A stretch of DNA of 64,000 nt. It comes from an uncultured Prevotellaceae bacterium. Its GTDB lineage: Bacteria; Bacteroidota; Bacteroidia; Bacteroidales; Bacteroidaceae. The notes under the pieces are model-generated. The model ran no database searches. It saw only the letters and a program-made list of their open reading frames with translations, and was not told the DNA's origin. The position numbers were made by a program, and so were the translations under genes. The stretch spans positions 22,314 to 86,313 of the forward strand of contig ONFA01000006.1 of the NCBI GenBank assembly GCA_900316975.1. Direction: 5' to 3'. Positions within the stretch are counted from its first letter, which is position 1; each line of letters starts with the position of its first letter. Positions 53,313-63,999 of the stretch are shown here, piece after piece.

Positions 53313-54200
53313 TCAATGACCACTGTGCCGCTCCCAAAAGACACCCTCTGCATAACCTTGGATGGTCTTGTCCTGGTCGGCAAGCAACAGACGCTTAGCG
53401 GCAAGGAGACAATAATCAAGATGAAGTTCGATGCCACAATAGCGACGTCCCAACTTCTTGGCAGCCACAGCCGTAGTGCCACTACCCAAGAAGGGATCGA
53501 AAACCACATCTCCCTCACGAGAAGAAGCAAGAATAAGTTTGGCAATGAGTTTTTCCGGCTTTTGAGTGGGGTGGTCTGTGTTTTCGGGCATCGACCAAAA
53601 AGGCACAGAGATGTCATCCCAAAAGTTGCTGGGGAAAGTGGTACGAAAACGTCCTTCGGAGGTCTCTTCCCAGTCTTTCGGCCGTCCTTCTTCACGATAG
53701 GGGGCAAGCACTCGGCGACGCACTTTCACTGCTTCGACATCGAAATGATAATCCTTGGGATTTTTGACGGCAAACCAGATGTCCTCCATCGAGTTCTTCC
53801 AGTTGTGGGCAGCCCCTCTGCCCTTCTCCCGTTGCCAAGTGATGCGGTTGAGAATGGTGAGGCGTTCCTCAATCACCCGTTGCATGGAAGAAGAGCAACG
53901 CCAATCGCCACACATATAGAGGGTTCCGTCGGGAGCCAGTTTGTCGCAAAGGAGAGAGAACCAACTACGGAGATACTCTTCATATTGCCGAGGAGAAACC
54001 ACCGTGAACTTCTTGTCCCCAAAGTTTCGGGGCAAATTGTAAGGAGGATCCACGATGATGAGATTGGCAAAGCCATCGGGCAATGTGGGGAGAACGTCGA
54101 AAAGGTCTCCGTGGATGAGTGATTGACCATCAATCATCTGCATGAGGCTTTCACGTTCCTCGCCTCCAATGCGTAATGTCCTGTTGTTCTTTGCCGTCAT
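53313..54200 (-). CDS. Solitary DNA adenine-N6 methyltransferase, beta type
   Basis: A protein of up to 295 residues. The order of motifs is catalytic LIIVDPPYNLP (DPPY at 51-54), a target-recognition region, then SAM-binding DPFLGSGTTAVAAKKLGRRYCGIELHLDYCLLAAKRL, which is the beta-class arrangement of CcrM/HinfI-type enzymes. No restriction gene lies next to it. A -7 box TACCTTTG (minus strand, 54206-54213) is only 5 bp from the ATG at 54200, so either the mRNA is nearly leaderless or the real start is Met20/Met22 (54143/54137), just before the conserved GQSLIHGDLFDVL. Target site not readable. Confidence 0.92.
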   Translation of the reverse strand: MTAKNNRTLRIGGEERESLMQMIDGQSLIHGDLFDVLPTLPDGFANLIIVDPPYNLPRNFGDKKFTVVSPRQYEEYLRSWFSLLCDKLAPDGTLYMCGDWRCSSSMQRVIEERLTILNRITWQREKGRGAAHNWKNSMEDIWFAVKNPKDYHFDVEAVKVRRRVLAPYREEGRPKDWEETSEGRFRTTFPSNFWDDISVPFWSMPENTDHPTQKPEKLIAKLILASSREGDVVFDPFLGSGTTAVAAKKLGRRYCGIELHLDYCLLAAKRLLLADQDKTIQGYAEGVFWERHSGH

Positions 54201-54216
54201 GGGGACAAAGGTAGAT

Positions 54217-54425
54217 AAAAATGAAAAAATGAGAAAATGAAAGAATGAAAAATAGGAATGTAGAATAAGGAATTGTTACTTTTTCAACGAAAAAAACACG
54301 CTGAACAGCAAATAATTCCTCATTCCTAACTCCTAATTCCTAATTCTTCACTACCTTTGCAGCATCAACCAGCCCATGCGCTGGGCATTTTTTCCTTCAA
54401 CTCTTAACTCTTAACTCTAAACTCT
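54217..54425. repeat. Three repeat arrays between the methyltransferase and nadB
   Basis: ATGAAAAA/ATGAGAAA octamers at 54221-54252, TTCCTAA/CTCCTAA heptamers at 54317-54348 and CTCTTAA/CTCTAAA heptamers at 54398-54425. They make up most of the 234-bp gap; the -7 box of nadB lies between the second and third. Confidence 0.85.
54352..54359 (+). promoter_or_regulatory. -7 box of nadB
   Basis: TACCTTTG followed by CAGCA, 76 nt before the nadB ATG. No clear -33 box because the upstream bases are the heptamer array. Confidence 0.5.
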
Positions 54426-54434
54426 CACACGCAT

Positions 54435-56027
54435 ATGACAAAAAAATACGATTTTCTCATTATCGGTTCAGGTGTAGCCGGTATGAGTTATGCCTTGAAG
54501 GTGGCTGAAGCGAAGAAGGGCAAGATTGCCATCCTCTGCAAAACCACTCTTGAGGAGGCGAACACCGCAAAGGCGCAGGGAGGTATTGCGTCAGTGACGA
54601 ACCTGCTCGTCGATAACTTCGAAAAGCACATTGAGGACACCATGATTGCCGGTGATTGGATTAGTGACCCTGAAGCAGTGAAACAGGTGGTGACGGGTGG
54701 TCCTGCAGGTATCAAAGATTTGCTTCGATGGGGCGTGAATTTCGACAAGAAGGAAGACGGCTCGTTTGACTTGCACCGCGAAGGCGGGCACTCCGAATTC
54801 CGCATCCTGCATCATGCTGACGACACTGGTGCCGAGATTCAGCGCGGTTTGATGGAAGCCGTGAGGAACCATCCCGACATTGAGGTGCTGGAGAACCATT
54901 TTGCTGTGGAAATCATCACGCAGCACCATTTGGGCATCCGTGTGACCCGCCGCACCCCCGACATCGAGTGTTTCGGTGCTTATGTGCTGAACCCAAAGAC
55001 GGGAAAGATTGACACTTATCTGTCGAAAATCACCTTGATGGCAACAGGTGGCACAGGCGCCATCTATGCCACCACATCCAACCCCAACATCGCCACGGGC
55101 GACGGCATCGCCATGGTTTATCGTGCCAAAGGAAAGGTGAAGGACATGGAGTTTGTGCAGTTCCACCCTACGGTGCTGTTCAACCCTGCCGAGACGCATC
55201 CTGCCTACCTCATCACCGAAGCGATGCGCGGTTATGGTGGCATCCTGCGTTTGCCCAACGGTGAGGAATTTATGCAGAAGTATGATGAACGTCTGTCTTT
55301 GGCTCCCCGTGACATCGTGGCACGTGCTATCGACAACGAAATGAAGATTCATGCACTTGACCATGTATGCCTTGACGTGACACACAAGGATCCCGAAGAG
55401 ACCAAGCACCACTTCCCCAACATCTATGCCAAGTGCCTCTCCATCGGCATTGACATCACAAAGGACTACATCCCTGTAGCACCATCGGCTCATTACATGT
55501 GTGGAGGCATCAAAGTCGATTTGGATGGACAGTCCAGCATCAAGCGCCTCTATGCCGTAGGTGAATGCTCCTGCACTGGTCTGCATGGAGGCAACCGTTT
55601 GGCTTCCAACTCACTGATAGAGGCTGTGGTTTATGCTGATGCAGCAGCCCGACACTCCTTGGAGGTTATTGACCAATACGAGTTCAACGAAAAGATTCCT
55701 GCATGGAACGATGAAGGCACTATGACCAACGAGGAGAAGGTGCTTATCGCCCAAGACGTGAAGGAAGTGGGACAAATCATGTCCACCTATGTGGGCATCG
55801 TCCGCTCCGACCTTCGTCTGCATCGTGCATGGGAACGCCTCGACCTGCTCTACGAGGAGACCGAGCACCTCTTCAAGCGTGTCAAGCCAACCCGCGACAT
55901 CTGTGAACTCCGCAACATGATTAACGTAGGGTATCTCATCACACGCCAAGCACTGGAGCGTAAAGAGAGCCGAGGACTCCACTATACGGTGGATTATGCA
56001 AAGCATGCATTAGACAATAAGAAATAA
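54435..56027 (+). CDS. nadB: L-aspartate oxidase
   Basis: A 530-residue flavoprotein that oxidises L-aspartate to iminoaspartate, the first step of NAD synthesis. FAD-binding IGSGVAGMSYALK, the substrate/flavin motif HREGGHSEFRILHHADDTG, TGGTGAIYATTSNPNIATGDG, and GECSCTGLHGGNRLASNSLIEAVVYADAAA are typical, with the helical C-terminal domain. It stands alone; nadA and nadC are not in the window. Start ATG at 54435. Confidence 0.96.
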   Translation: MTKKYDFLIIGSGVAGMSYALKVAEAKKGKIAILCKTTLEEANTAKAQGGIASVTNLLVDNFEKHIEDTMIAGDWISDPEAVKQVVTGGPAGIKDLLRWGVNFDKKEDGSFDLHREGGHSEFRILHHADDTGAEIQRGLMEAVRNHPDIEVLENHFAVEIITQHHLGIRVTRRTPDIECFGAYVLNPKTGKIDTYLSKITLMATGGTGAIYATTSNPNIATGDGIAMVYRAKGKVKDMEFVQFHPTVLFNPAETHPAYLITEAMRGYGGILRLPNGEEFMQKYDERLSLAPRDIVARAIDNEMKIHALDHVCLDVTHKDPEETKHHFPNIYAKCLSIGIDITKDYIPVAPSAHYMCGGIKVDLDGQSSIKRLYAVGECSCTGLHGGNRLASNSLIEAVVYADAAARHSLEVIDQYEFNEKIPAWNDEGTMTNEEKVLIAQDVKEVGQIMSTYVGIVRSDLRLHRAWERLDLLYEETEHLFKRVKPTRDICELRNMINVGYLITRQALERKESRGLHYTVDYAKHALDNKK

Positions 56028-56082
56028 ACGCATATAATAACCAGTTCTGCTCTCGGCACCTTGGGTGTCTCGACAAACAATA

Positions 56083-56215
56083 ATTACCACGTGAATTCGG
56101 TATAAGAATAACGCCTTTGGCGGCGTTAATTACCAATCATTACCAATCATTTTGACCAATAATATTGGGGGACGCAATTTTTGGTAATTGGGGGCAATTA
56201 TTGTTTTCCAAGCCT
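56083..56215. repeat. Intergenic repeats upstream of the M16 peptidase gene
   Basis: The 242-bp gap 56028-56269 holds ACGTGAATTCGGTATAAG (56089-56106, related to the IS/MITE ends), a hairpin AACGCC-TTTGGC-GGCGTT (56110-56127), direct repeats AATTACCAATCATTACCAAT, and an inverted AATTACCA/TGGTAATT pair spanning to 56189. No gene and no clear promoter box. Confidence 0.6.
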
Positions 56216-56269
56216 CTACAGGAGGCGAAGGAGCAAGAATTAAGAGGGAAACAAGAATACATAACAAAT

Positions 56270-59087
56270 ATGAAAAAGTTACTGTCACTTTTAGTTTTTA
56301 GTTTTTCGTTTTTAGTTACATCGGCACAAGATGCGACCGTGCCGATGGACCCTGCCGTGCGCAAGGGCACCCTGCCTAACGGATTAACCTATTATCTTCG
56401 CCACAACGAGTGGCCCGAGAAACGTGCTTTCTTCTACATCGCCCAAAAAGTGGGTTCTATTCAGGAAGATGAGAACCAACGAGGTCTGGCACACTTCCTC
56501 GAACACATGTGCTTCAACGGCACCACCAACTTTCCAGGTGACCGCCTGAAGAAATATCTTGAGAGCATCGGCGTGAAGTTCGGCGAGAACCTCAATGCCT
56601 ACACCTCTTTCGATGAGACTGTCTATAACATCGACAACGTGAATGTAGAGACTGCTGGAGCCATCGACTCCTGTCTGCTCATCCTTCACGACTGGAGTCA
56701 TGACCTCCTGCTCGAGGGTGACGAAATCGACAAAGAACGTGGTGTCATCAACGAAGAGTGGCGTTCCAGAAGTTCTGCCATGATGCGTATGTACGAGAAG
56801 GCGCTCCCCGTCATGTATCCCGACAGCAAGTATGGCAACCGTCTGCCCATCGGCACAATGGACATCGTCATGAATTTCCCTTATGACGACTTGCGCAGTT
56901 ACTACCGCAAGTGGTATCGTCCCGACTTGCAAGCCATCGTCATCGTGGGCGACATCAATGTGGATGAGATGGAGCAGAAGATAAAGACGGTGTTTGCCGA
57001 CATCCAGCCAGCCGCTCCCGATGCTGCCAAGTTCGAGTACTACCCTGTACCCGACAATGACGAGCCTATCGTGTCCATCAACAAGGACAAGGAGCAGCGC
57101 AGCAACTCCATCAACCTGATGTGGAAAACCGAGGCTTTCCCACGAGAGATGAAGAACACTCCCGCCTATTTCATCTTCAACATCATCTCCAACGCCATGT
57201 CGGGTATGTTCAGTGAGCGCATCCGCGACATCCTCCAGAAAGAGAACGCACCTTTCCTTGGTGCCAACTTTGGCTATGGCGATTTCTTCGTGTCGAAGAC
57301 GAAAGAGGCCTACAGTGCCAGTGTCACCTGTGAGGACAACAAATATGAGACAGGATTCAAGGCACTCTACCGCGAGGTGCTCCGTGTCAAGCGGTATGGC
57401 TACACGGTTTCCGAATATGAGCGTTTCAAATCCAGAATCCTCTCATCCATCGAGAGTGCTTACCTCCACCGCGACAAGGTGGAGAGCGACAGTTATGTGG
57501 ATGAATGTGTGCGCCATTTCCTCGACAACGAGCCGATGGCAGGCATCGAATGGGAATACAACACCATGAATCAACTGATACCTGCCACTTCCGTGGATCT
57601 CGTCAACCAGTTCGTGCAACAAATGCCCGAAGGTAACCTTGTCGTTGCCATGTTCGCTGCCGACAAGGAAGACAACATCCTGCCCACCCAAGAAGACCTC
57701 TTCAAGTGGATGGCTGAAGTGGAGGCTGAAGACATCGAGCCACTGAAGGAAGAGGTGAACGATGAACCGCTCATTGCCAAGATGCCGAAGCCTGGCAAAG
57801 TGAAAAAGATTGAAGCCGACAAGTATGACGCTCAACTCATCACCCTCAGCAACGGCATCAAGATTCATGTGAAGAAAACTGATTTCTCGCCCAACCAAAT
57901 CAGCCTCTACGGTCACAGTTGGGGTGGCACTTCGCTCTACAGCATGGACGAGTATGACCAAACCGACAACATCGGATGGGTTAGCGTAGGTGGATGGGGC
58001 AACTTCAGCGCCACCGAACTCAGCAAGAAGTTGGCAGGCAAACAAGCCGACATAGGCACAAATGTAGGCATCCAAAGTGAAAGCGTTTCGGGCGCTTGCG
58101 TGAAGAAGGACTTCGAGACCATGCTCCAACTCGCCTATCTCCACTTCACCGCTCCTCGCAAAGACCTCGAGGCATACAACTCTGCCATCCAGCGCAGCAA
58201 GGCAAACATGAAGAATGCCGAACTGCAACCTACCACAGCGCTGCAAGACACCATTGCCAAGGTGGTCTATGACAACAACAAACGTGCCCTCCGCACCAAA
58301 CCTGAAGACCTCGACAAAATCAACTACGACCGCATCCTCGAACTCTATCGTGAGCGTTTCGCTGATGCCGACGACTTCGAGTTCTTCATTGTGGGCGACT
58401 GCGATGCCGACACCATAGCCCCACTCCTTGCCAAGTATCTCGGTGCACTGCCCACCCTGAAAGGCTCGGAGACCTACAAGGCCATCGACTTCAAGATGGC
58501 AGACGGCATTCGCACCAACGTGTTCGAGAAGCATCAAGAGACACCCAATGCCATCGTGCTCTTCCTCTATCATGCACCGATGAAATACACGCTTAAGAAC
58601 CGCGTCATCGCCAGCATGCTCGACCAAATCATGGACATCACATACACAGAGTCTGTTCGTGAGGATGAAGGTGGAGCCTATGGTGTTCCTGTCAGTGCAG
58701 GTCTGAGCCGCTACCCACAAGAAGAGGCAACCATACAGATTCAGTTGCCCACCGCTCCAGAGAAGCGTGAGAAGATGACTGCCATCGTCTATCAAGGCGT
58801 GGAAAATATGGTGAACAATGGTCCAAAGGCAGAAGACCTCCAGAAGGTGAAGGAGTACATGCTCCGTTCTCACGAAGAGTCCCTGAAGCAGAACGGCTAT
58901 TGGATGGGCGAGATGATGAACTATGTGCTCTATGGAGAGGACAATGATGCCATCTACATTGACACCGTCAACAGCATCACCGCTGCCGACATTCAGGAGA
59001 TGGCACGCCAAATCTTCAAGAGCGGCAACCGCATTGAGGTGGGCATGACCAGCCCGATGGAAGATGTCATCCAAAACCAAGACAAAA

Positions 59088-59095
<8 letters not shown>
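56270..59095 (+). CDS. M16-family zinc peptidase (pitrilysin-like)
   Basis: A 941-residue exported protein: signal peptide (SFSFLVTSAQ, cleavage ~20) and two M16 halves. The active site is in the first half, HFLEHMCFNGT (inverted zinc motif HxxEH, about 75-79), with the downstream Glu in GVINEEWRSR. The second half (about 540-930) is the inactive partner; it ends in RIEVGMTSPMED. Such enzymes degrade small peptides in the periplasm. The ATG at 56270 is chosen over an open frame extending to 56165, since the signal starts there. Overlaps dacB by 8 bp. Confidence 0.94.
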
Positions 59096-60482
<1,387 letters not shown>

Positions 60483-60678
60483 AATTCCGTTATATCCTTT
60501 TGGGATCATCTTTTGGGAATAAAATTCGCAGAAGAAGTGATATAATGCACATACGTACCCATCTTTCAATACTATGTTTGCCATCATCCTATAACACTAT
60601 TTGGCGGTATTTCTACAGACTTTATACCCAAATCAAGCATAACAAATATACTTTTGGCGGAAAAGTTTGCAATTTTTC

Positions 60679-60709
60679 TTTGCTAATCCAATAAGTCTTA
60701 TTACCTTTG
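60679..60709 (+). promoter_or_regulatory. Promoter of the AAA ATPase gene
   Basis: TTTG (60679-60682), 19-bp spacer, TACCTTTG (60702-60709), 23 nt before the ATG. Perfect consensus. The gap 60483-60731 otherwise shows nothing recognised. Confidence 0.82.
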
Positions 60710-60731
60710 CACCATTCAAAAGACATTTGAA

Positions 60732-62168
60732 ATGGAGCAAGTAAAAGACATCTTGATTGGGCGTGAAGCCGAAATTAAACATTTTGATGCAATCGTTTCA
60801 TCCAAGGAAGCAGAGTTCGTTGTCGTATATGGCCGCAGGCGAGTGGGCAAGACCTTCCTTGTCAACACCTACTTTGATGACAAGTACACCTTCAAATTGA
60901 CAGGTCTCGCAAAGAAAGGTAAGCGCGAACAACTGGCAAACTTTACGACATCGCTCAGCAGATATGCCAATGGCAAAAAATACACAAAGCCTCGTACCTG
61001 GTATGAGGCCTTTGACAAACTGCGTGATTTATTGGAGGCAGCACAAACAGATGGGAAGCGTATCATATTCATTGATGAACTTCCTTGGATGGACTCTAGA
61101 GGAGGAAATCTTGTCTCCGCCTTGGAACACTTCTGGAACGACTGGGCCGTAACTCAGAATGACATCATTCTGATTGTGTGCGGTTCCGCTACTTCATGGA
61201 TGACCAAGAAGATTCTGAAGAACAGAGGAGGACTTCATAACAGGGTGACACAGAAACTTTACATTCGTCCGTTTACATTGGCTGAGTGCAAACAGTACCT
61301 TAACAGCCGTGGAATATTGATGGAGGACAAGGAGATTGCCGAATGCTACATGATAATGGGAGGCATACCTTTCTACTTGAAGAACATCCGGCGAGGAGCC
61401 AGCCTTTCGCAGAATGTGGACGAGATGTTCTTCATGGATAAGGGTCGACTCGATGACGAGTTCAATGCCCTGTATGCCTCTTTGTTCGACAAATCAGAGA
61501 ACTATATTAAAGTAATCTCAGCTTTGAGTTCAAAAAACAAGGGACTGACAAGGGATGAATTGATAAAGGCGACGAAGATGGAGAGTGGTGGCGATTTCAC
61601 CACAATCTTGCAAGACCTTGTCGACTGTGACTTCATCCGCTGCTATCATAGTTATGGAAACAAGTCAAAGATGGGCATCTACCAACTGATAGACCCGTTC
61701 TCTCTCTTCTACTATAAGTTTATCCAGAAACATAGAGGTACAGACAAGCCTTTCTGGCAATATCAGATCGGTACCCGTCTGCACGACACCTGGGCAGGAT
61801 TGGCTTTTGAGCAACTATGTCTGAACCATCACAAACAAATAGAACAGGCACTCGGTATTTCAGGCGTTCTTACCGATGTGTATTCATGGACAACTCCCCA
61901 AGCCGCAGAAGAAAAGGCACAGATAGACCTCATTATAAAAAGGGCAGACAAAGTAGTCAACATATGTGAGATGAAATTCTATGACGGTGATTATTCCATG
62001 AAGAAAAAGGATTATGACGACATAGAAAGGCGAGTGCGGGCATTCCGAACCGCTAATAATGTTCGGATGGCAATACACCCTGTCCTGGTCACCACGTTCG
62101 GATTGGCCAACAATCAGTATAGCAGTATTTTCCAAAATACAATAACTCTAAAAGACTTGTTCAAGTAA
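60732..62168 (+). CDS. AAA ATPase with C-terminal PD-(D/E)XK nuclease-like domain
   Basis: A 478-residue protein of the archaeal-type ATPase/DUF234 class common in Bacteroidota. Walker A YGRRRVGKTFL (34-42), Walker B RIIFIDELPW, a winged-helix region near 265-330 (SKNKGLTRDELIKATKMESGGDFTTILQDLVDCDFIRCY), and a C-terminal QIDLIIKRADKVVNICEMKFYDGDY that fits the D...ExK core of PD-(D/E)XK nucleases. The family's function is not settled. Flanked by direct repeats of the dacB end, so the gene looks like an insertion. Confidence 0.9.
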   Translation: MEQVKDILIGREAEIKHFDAIVSSKEAEFVVVYGRRRVGKTFLVNTYFDDKYTFKLTGLAKKGKREQLANFTTSLSRYANGKKYTKPRTWYEAFDKLRDLLEAAQTDGKRIIFIDELPWMDSRGGNLVSALEHFWNDWAVTQNDIILIVCGSATSWMTKKILKNRGGLHNRVTQKLYIRPFTLAECKQYLNSRGILMEDKEIAECYMIMGGIPFYLKNIRRGASLSQNVDEMFFMDKGRLDDEFNALYASLFDKSENYIKVISALSSKNKGLTRDELIKATKMESGGDFTTILQDLVDCDFIRCYHSYGNKSKMGIYQLIDPFSLFYYKFIQKHRGTDKPFWQYQIGTRLHDTWAGLAFEQLCLNHHKQIEQALGISGVLTDVYSWTTPQAAEEKAQIDLIIKRADKVVNICEMKFYDGDYSMKKKDYDDIERRVRAFRTANNVRMAIHPVLVTTFGLANNQYSSIFQNTITLKDLFK

Positions 62169-62200
62169 ACGGACAAGACTGATGGAACAGAGGACTAAGC

Positions 62201-62237
62201 CCAAGACCGCATCTGCCAAACCTTGGCAAGGTAAAAT
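62201..62237 (+). repeat. Direct repeat, right copy
   Basis: Repeats the dacB 3' end, including a remnant QDRICQTLAR frame and stop, 32 bp past the AAA gene's stop. Mismatches to the left copy are A for G in CCAA[A/G]CC and A for C in GGCA[A/C]GG. Confidence 0.92.
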
Positions 62238-62287
62238 CTCATTTGCCTAACGGCGAAGTAAAGGTTCGCCCACCCAACGCAAATATT

Positions 62288-62327
62288 ACGGGCACCCAGC
62301 ACATTTCACTTTGTGCCAGGTGCCCGT
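62288..62327. terminator. Hairpin after the AAA gene region
   Basis: ACGGGCACC (62288-62296) pairs with GGTGCCCGT (62319-62327), with AGCACA/TGTGC pairing inside. It is a likely terminator, although the T-run is short (TCTTTG). Confidence 0.55.
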
Positions 62328-62332
62328 CTTTG

Positions 62333-62743
62333 AACGTCAGTTCGATATAAGAGAACTCAACTTCGGAAGTTCTTTTTACCGCTTCGCGGGCTTTAGAAAA
62401 ACAAGAAAAAATAGAAAAAACAAGAAAAAAGCATTTCCTCTCCTCTATTTTTTCTTATTTTCTTTTGTTTTTTCTTATTTTGGGGAGCCGCCGAAGGCGT
62501 AATCAAACAACCGAAACTTGTATGAAAGATTTGAAAAGTTAGAGTGAGATTTGGCTACACCGAGCTGAAGGTTCTGTCACGAAGTGACACTCATTATCAA
62601 ATATTTAGTACATCAGAAACTTAAATTAAATTCATGAAAAATTTATGATTAATTCATGACCATTCGTGTTTATTGGGACATAAACTATCTTTCAATTTTT
62701 CTTCGCTCTCAGACGATACGTGAGACATAACAGATACGGAAAC
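62333..62743. repeat. Repeat-rich gap between the AAA and zeta-like genes
   Basis: The 631-bp gap 62169-62799 has no gene. It contains AACGTCAGTTCGATATAAG (62333-62351, like the MITE/IS ends), an imperfect inverted repeat of AAGAAAAAA/TTTTTTCTT units (62396-62430 against 62447-62481), hairpins such as TGTCAC-GAA-GTGACA (62575-62589), and AAATTCATGAAAAATTTATG onward at 62632-62690, a diverged half of the element at 47031-47184. Confidence 0.7.
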
Positions 62744-62771
62744 GCCGAGGCTCTCGGGGGAGAATCTCGGC
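62744..62771 (-). terminator. Terminator of the zeta-like gene
   Basis: GCCGAG (62744-62749) and CTCGGC (62766-62771) with an inner CTC/GAG pair; on the minus strand followed by GTTTCC. It lies 28 bp past the stop. Confidence 0.55.
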
Positions 62772-62799
62772 GGATATTTTTCAGTGTGAGGGGATGGGG

Positions 62800-63405
62800 C
62801 TACTGCGTGTCGATGATGACCTGCGCCCAGATAGGGATGTCGTCGGTGTAACGCTTGAAGGGCTTGCCATCCGTCATGCGGAACAGCAGACGAGCCTCGG
62901 CATCATCGACCGAGTTGTCGTAAACATAGACGCGGTCAACCTGAGCGACGCAACGCTTGCAGTTGACGATCGATTTCTGATAGCGTGAGATGATTTTGGG
63001 AATCGGGACATCGTGACCGCCTTTCATCACGCGCTGTGCAATGCGTTTGGCATTGATGGCGGGATGGTTCGTGGAAACGAAGAACAGGCGTATGAAATAG
63101 CCAGCCTCATGGGCACGGCGAATGAAATCGACCTTGCCCTCCGAAGAGAGGACGGTCTCGAAGATAAGGCTCTGTCGGTTCTTCAGACAGGCCTCGCGCT
63201 GCTCCTCACAGTAGCGGGCCGCCTGCATCACGGCCTCGGGCGAGTTCCAGTCGCCGAACCTGTCCTGTGCCACCTGGTCGGGATTCACATAGACGGCATC
63301 CTCCAGCCATTCGTGGCGCAGAATCTTCGACGTAATCGTCGTCTTGCCCGACCCGTTGGGGCCAGCAATGACAATAAGAACGGGACGATGCTCAGTGTTG
63401 CTCAT
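62800..63405 (-). CDS. Zeta-toxin-like kinase/P-loop protein
   Basis: A 201-residue P-loop protein: Walker A VIAGPNGSGKTTITSK (15-22), VYVNPDQVAQDRF, a FETVLSSEGKVDFIRRAHEAGY segment (lid/substrate region) and RVYVYDNSVDDAEARLLFR near the end. Fits the zeta-toxin/COG4185 predicted ABC-type ATPases. Zeta toxins phosphorylate cell-wall precursor sugars; many chromosomal relatives are of unknown target. The ATG at 63405 lies 1 bp after the stop of a 52-residue gene that could be its antitoxin. Confidence 0.88.
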   Translation of the reverse strand: MSNTEHRPVLIVIAGPNGSGKTTITSKILRHEWLEDAVYVNPDQVAQDRFGDWNSPEAVMQAARYCEEQREACLKNRQSLIFETVLSSEGKVDFIRRAHEAGYFIRLFFVSTNHPAINAKRIAQRVMKGGHDVPIPKIISRYQKSIVNCKRCVAQVDRVYVYDNSVDDAEARLLFRMTDGKPFKRYTDDIPIWAQVIIDTQ

Positions 63406-63406
63406 A

Positions 63407-63565
63407 TCAGTAGGCAGCGGCTGCTTGTTTGATTTCCTCAAAGAAGTGTGTCGTCGCTTCTGTATTTGTCCGGGCAGCATCCTCGGCAGCCTCTCGCATC
63501 AGTTGGCTGAGCATCTCGTCGGAAGGCTCTTCCGTACTGGTCAGTCGGTAGGTGTCTATGCTCAT
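63407..63565 (-). CDS. 52-residue putative antitoxin
   Basis: A small acidic gene immediately upstream of the zeta-like gene: MSIDTYRLTSTEEPSDEMLS then QLMREAAEDAARTNTEATTHFFEEIKQAAAAY. The second half is a single amphipathic, Ala/Glu-rich helix. The stop TGA is separated from the kinase ATG by one base, so the two are translated together. The order (small acidic protein first) and coupling match toxin-antitoxin pairs; there is no sequence proof of binding. A -7 box lies 27 nt upstream. Confidence 0.72.
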   Translation of the reverse strand: MSIDTYRLTSTEEPSDEMLSQLMREAAEDAARTNTEATTHFFEEIKQAAAAY

Positions 63566-63591
63566 AATTGCATCTTTTTACGTTTCTGGTG

Positions 63592-63599
63592 CAAAGATA
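63592..63599 (-). promoter_or_regulatory. -7 box of the antitoxin-zeta pair
   Basis: TATCTTTG on the minus strand. A -33 match at the usual distance is weak. Confidence 0.5.
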
Positions 63600-63639
63600 A
63601 ACAATTTCCGCGACATGTCCACAATTTCCCTCTGAAAAT

Positions 63640-63682
63640 TGTCAACTCCCAACTGTCAACTGTCAACTATCAACTCTCAAAA
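63640..63682. repeat. CAACTGT-type heptamer array
   Basis: TTGTCAA CTCCCAA CTGTCAA CTGTCAA CTATCAA CTCTCAA, a clean 7-nt period, upstream of the antitoxin promoter. Confidence 0.85.
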
Positions 63683-63777
63683 TATCCGTTTGTCTCAGTA
63701 TGTCAAAGAACGAGGAGCCGAACGCAATGGAGTTTGCTCCAATTGCTGAGGCGAGGATGTACTTCGGGGCCATGGCC

Positions 63778-63999
63778 TCAAAGAACGATTGCTCTACCTA
63801 TCCCATATCTCTCTCCACCGTTGCGGCTAAGATAACGTGAGTTCGACGAATTCAAAAACAATGCAAGTTGTGTGTCCACAACTCTTTCACATGCAATGCA
63901 TGGTTTCTTTGGGAAAAAGCAGTATGCCGCAAGTGCTCCCAGTATGTTGACGATGAAGTTATCAAACGACCTGTGTCTTGAATGCTCAACCTGAGCGAT
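63778..63999 (-). CDS. IS982-family transposase, C-terminal part (cut by window edge)
   Basis: The visible 73 residues begin [20 protein letters not shown] and [15 protein letters not shown], the usual end of IS982-family transposases, followed by VVDTQLALF. The family typically stops near here; this frame instead runs on for 25 residues ([12 protein letters not shown]...) to a TGA at 63778, as if one base had shifted at the TTTTT run. The extra part covers the probable IS end AACGTGAGTTCGACGAATTC (63834-63853). The rest of the element is off the right edge. Confidence 0.72.
   Translation of the reverse strand: MAQVEHSRHRSFDNFIVNILGALAAYCFFPKKPCIACERVVDTQLALFLNSSNSRYLSRNGGERYGIGRAIVL

Noticed and set aside
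54591..55586. 331-codon open frame on the minus strand
   Set aside because: Antisense to nadB, which is full length with all motifs.
57443..59080. 545-codon open frame on the minus strand
   Set aside because: Antisense to the M16 peptidase, which has complete motifs; the frame is open only because of the codon use of the real gene.
60732..63565. A multi-gene defence island
   Set aside because: The AAA gene, the zeta-like pair and the IS remnant are adjacent but separately transcribed, with a 631-bp repeat-rich gap; no recognised defence system is complete.
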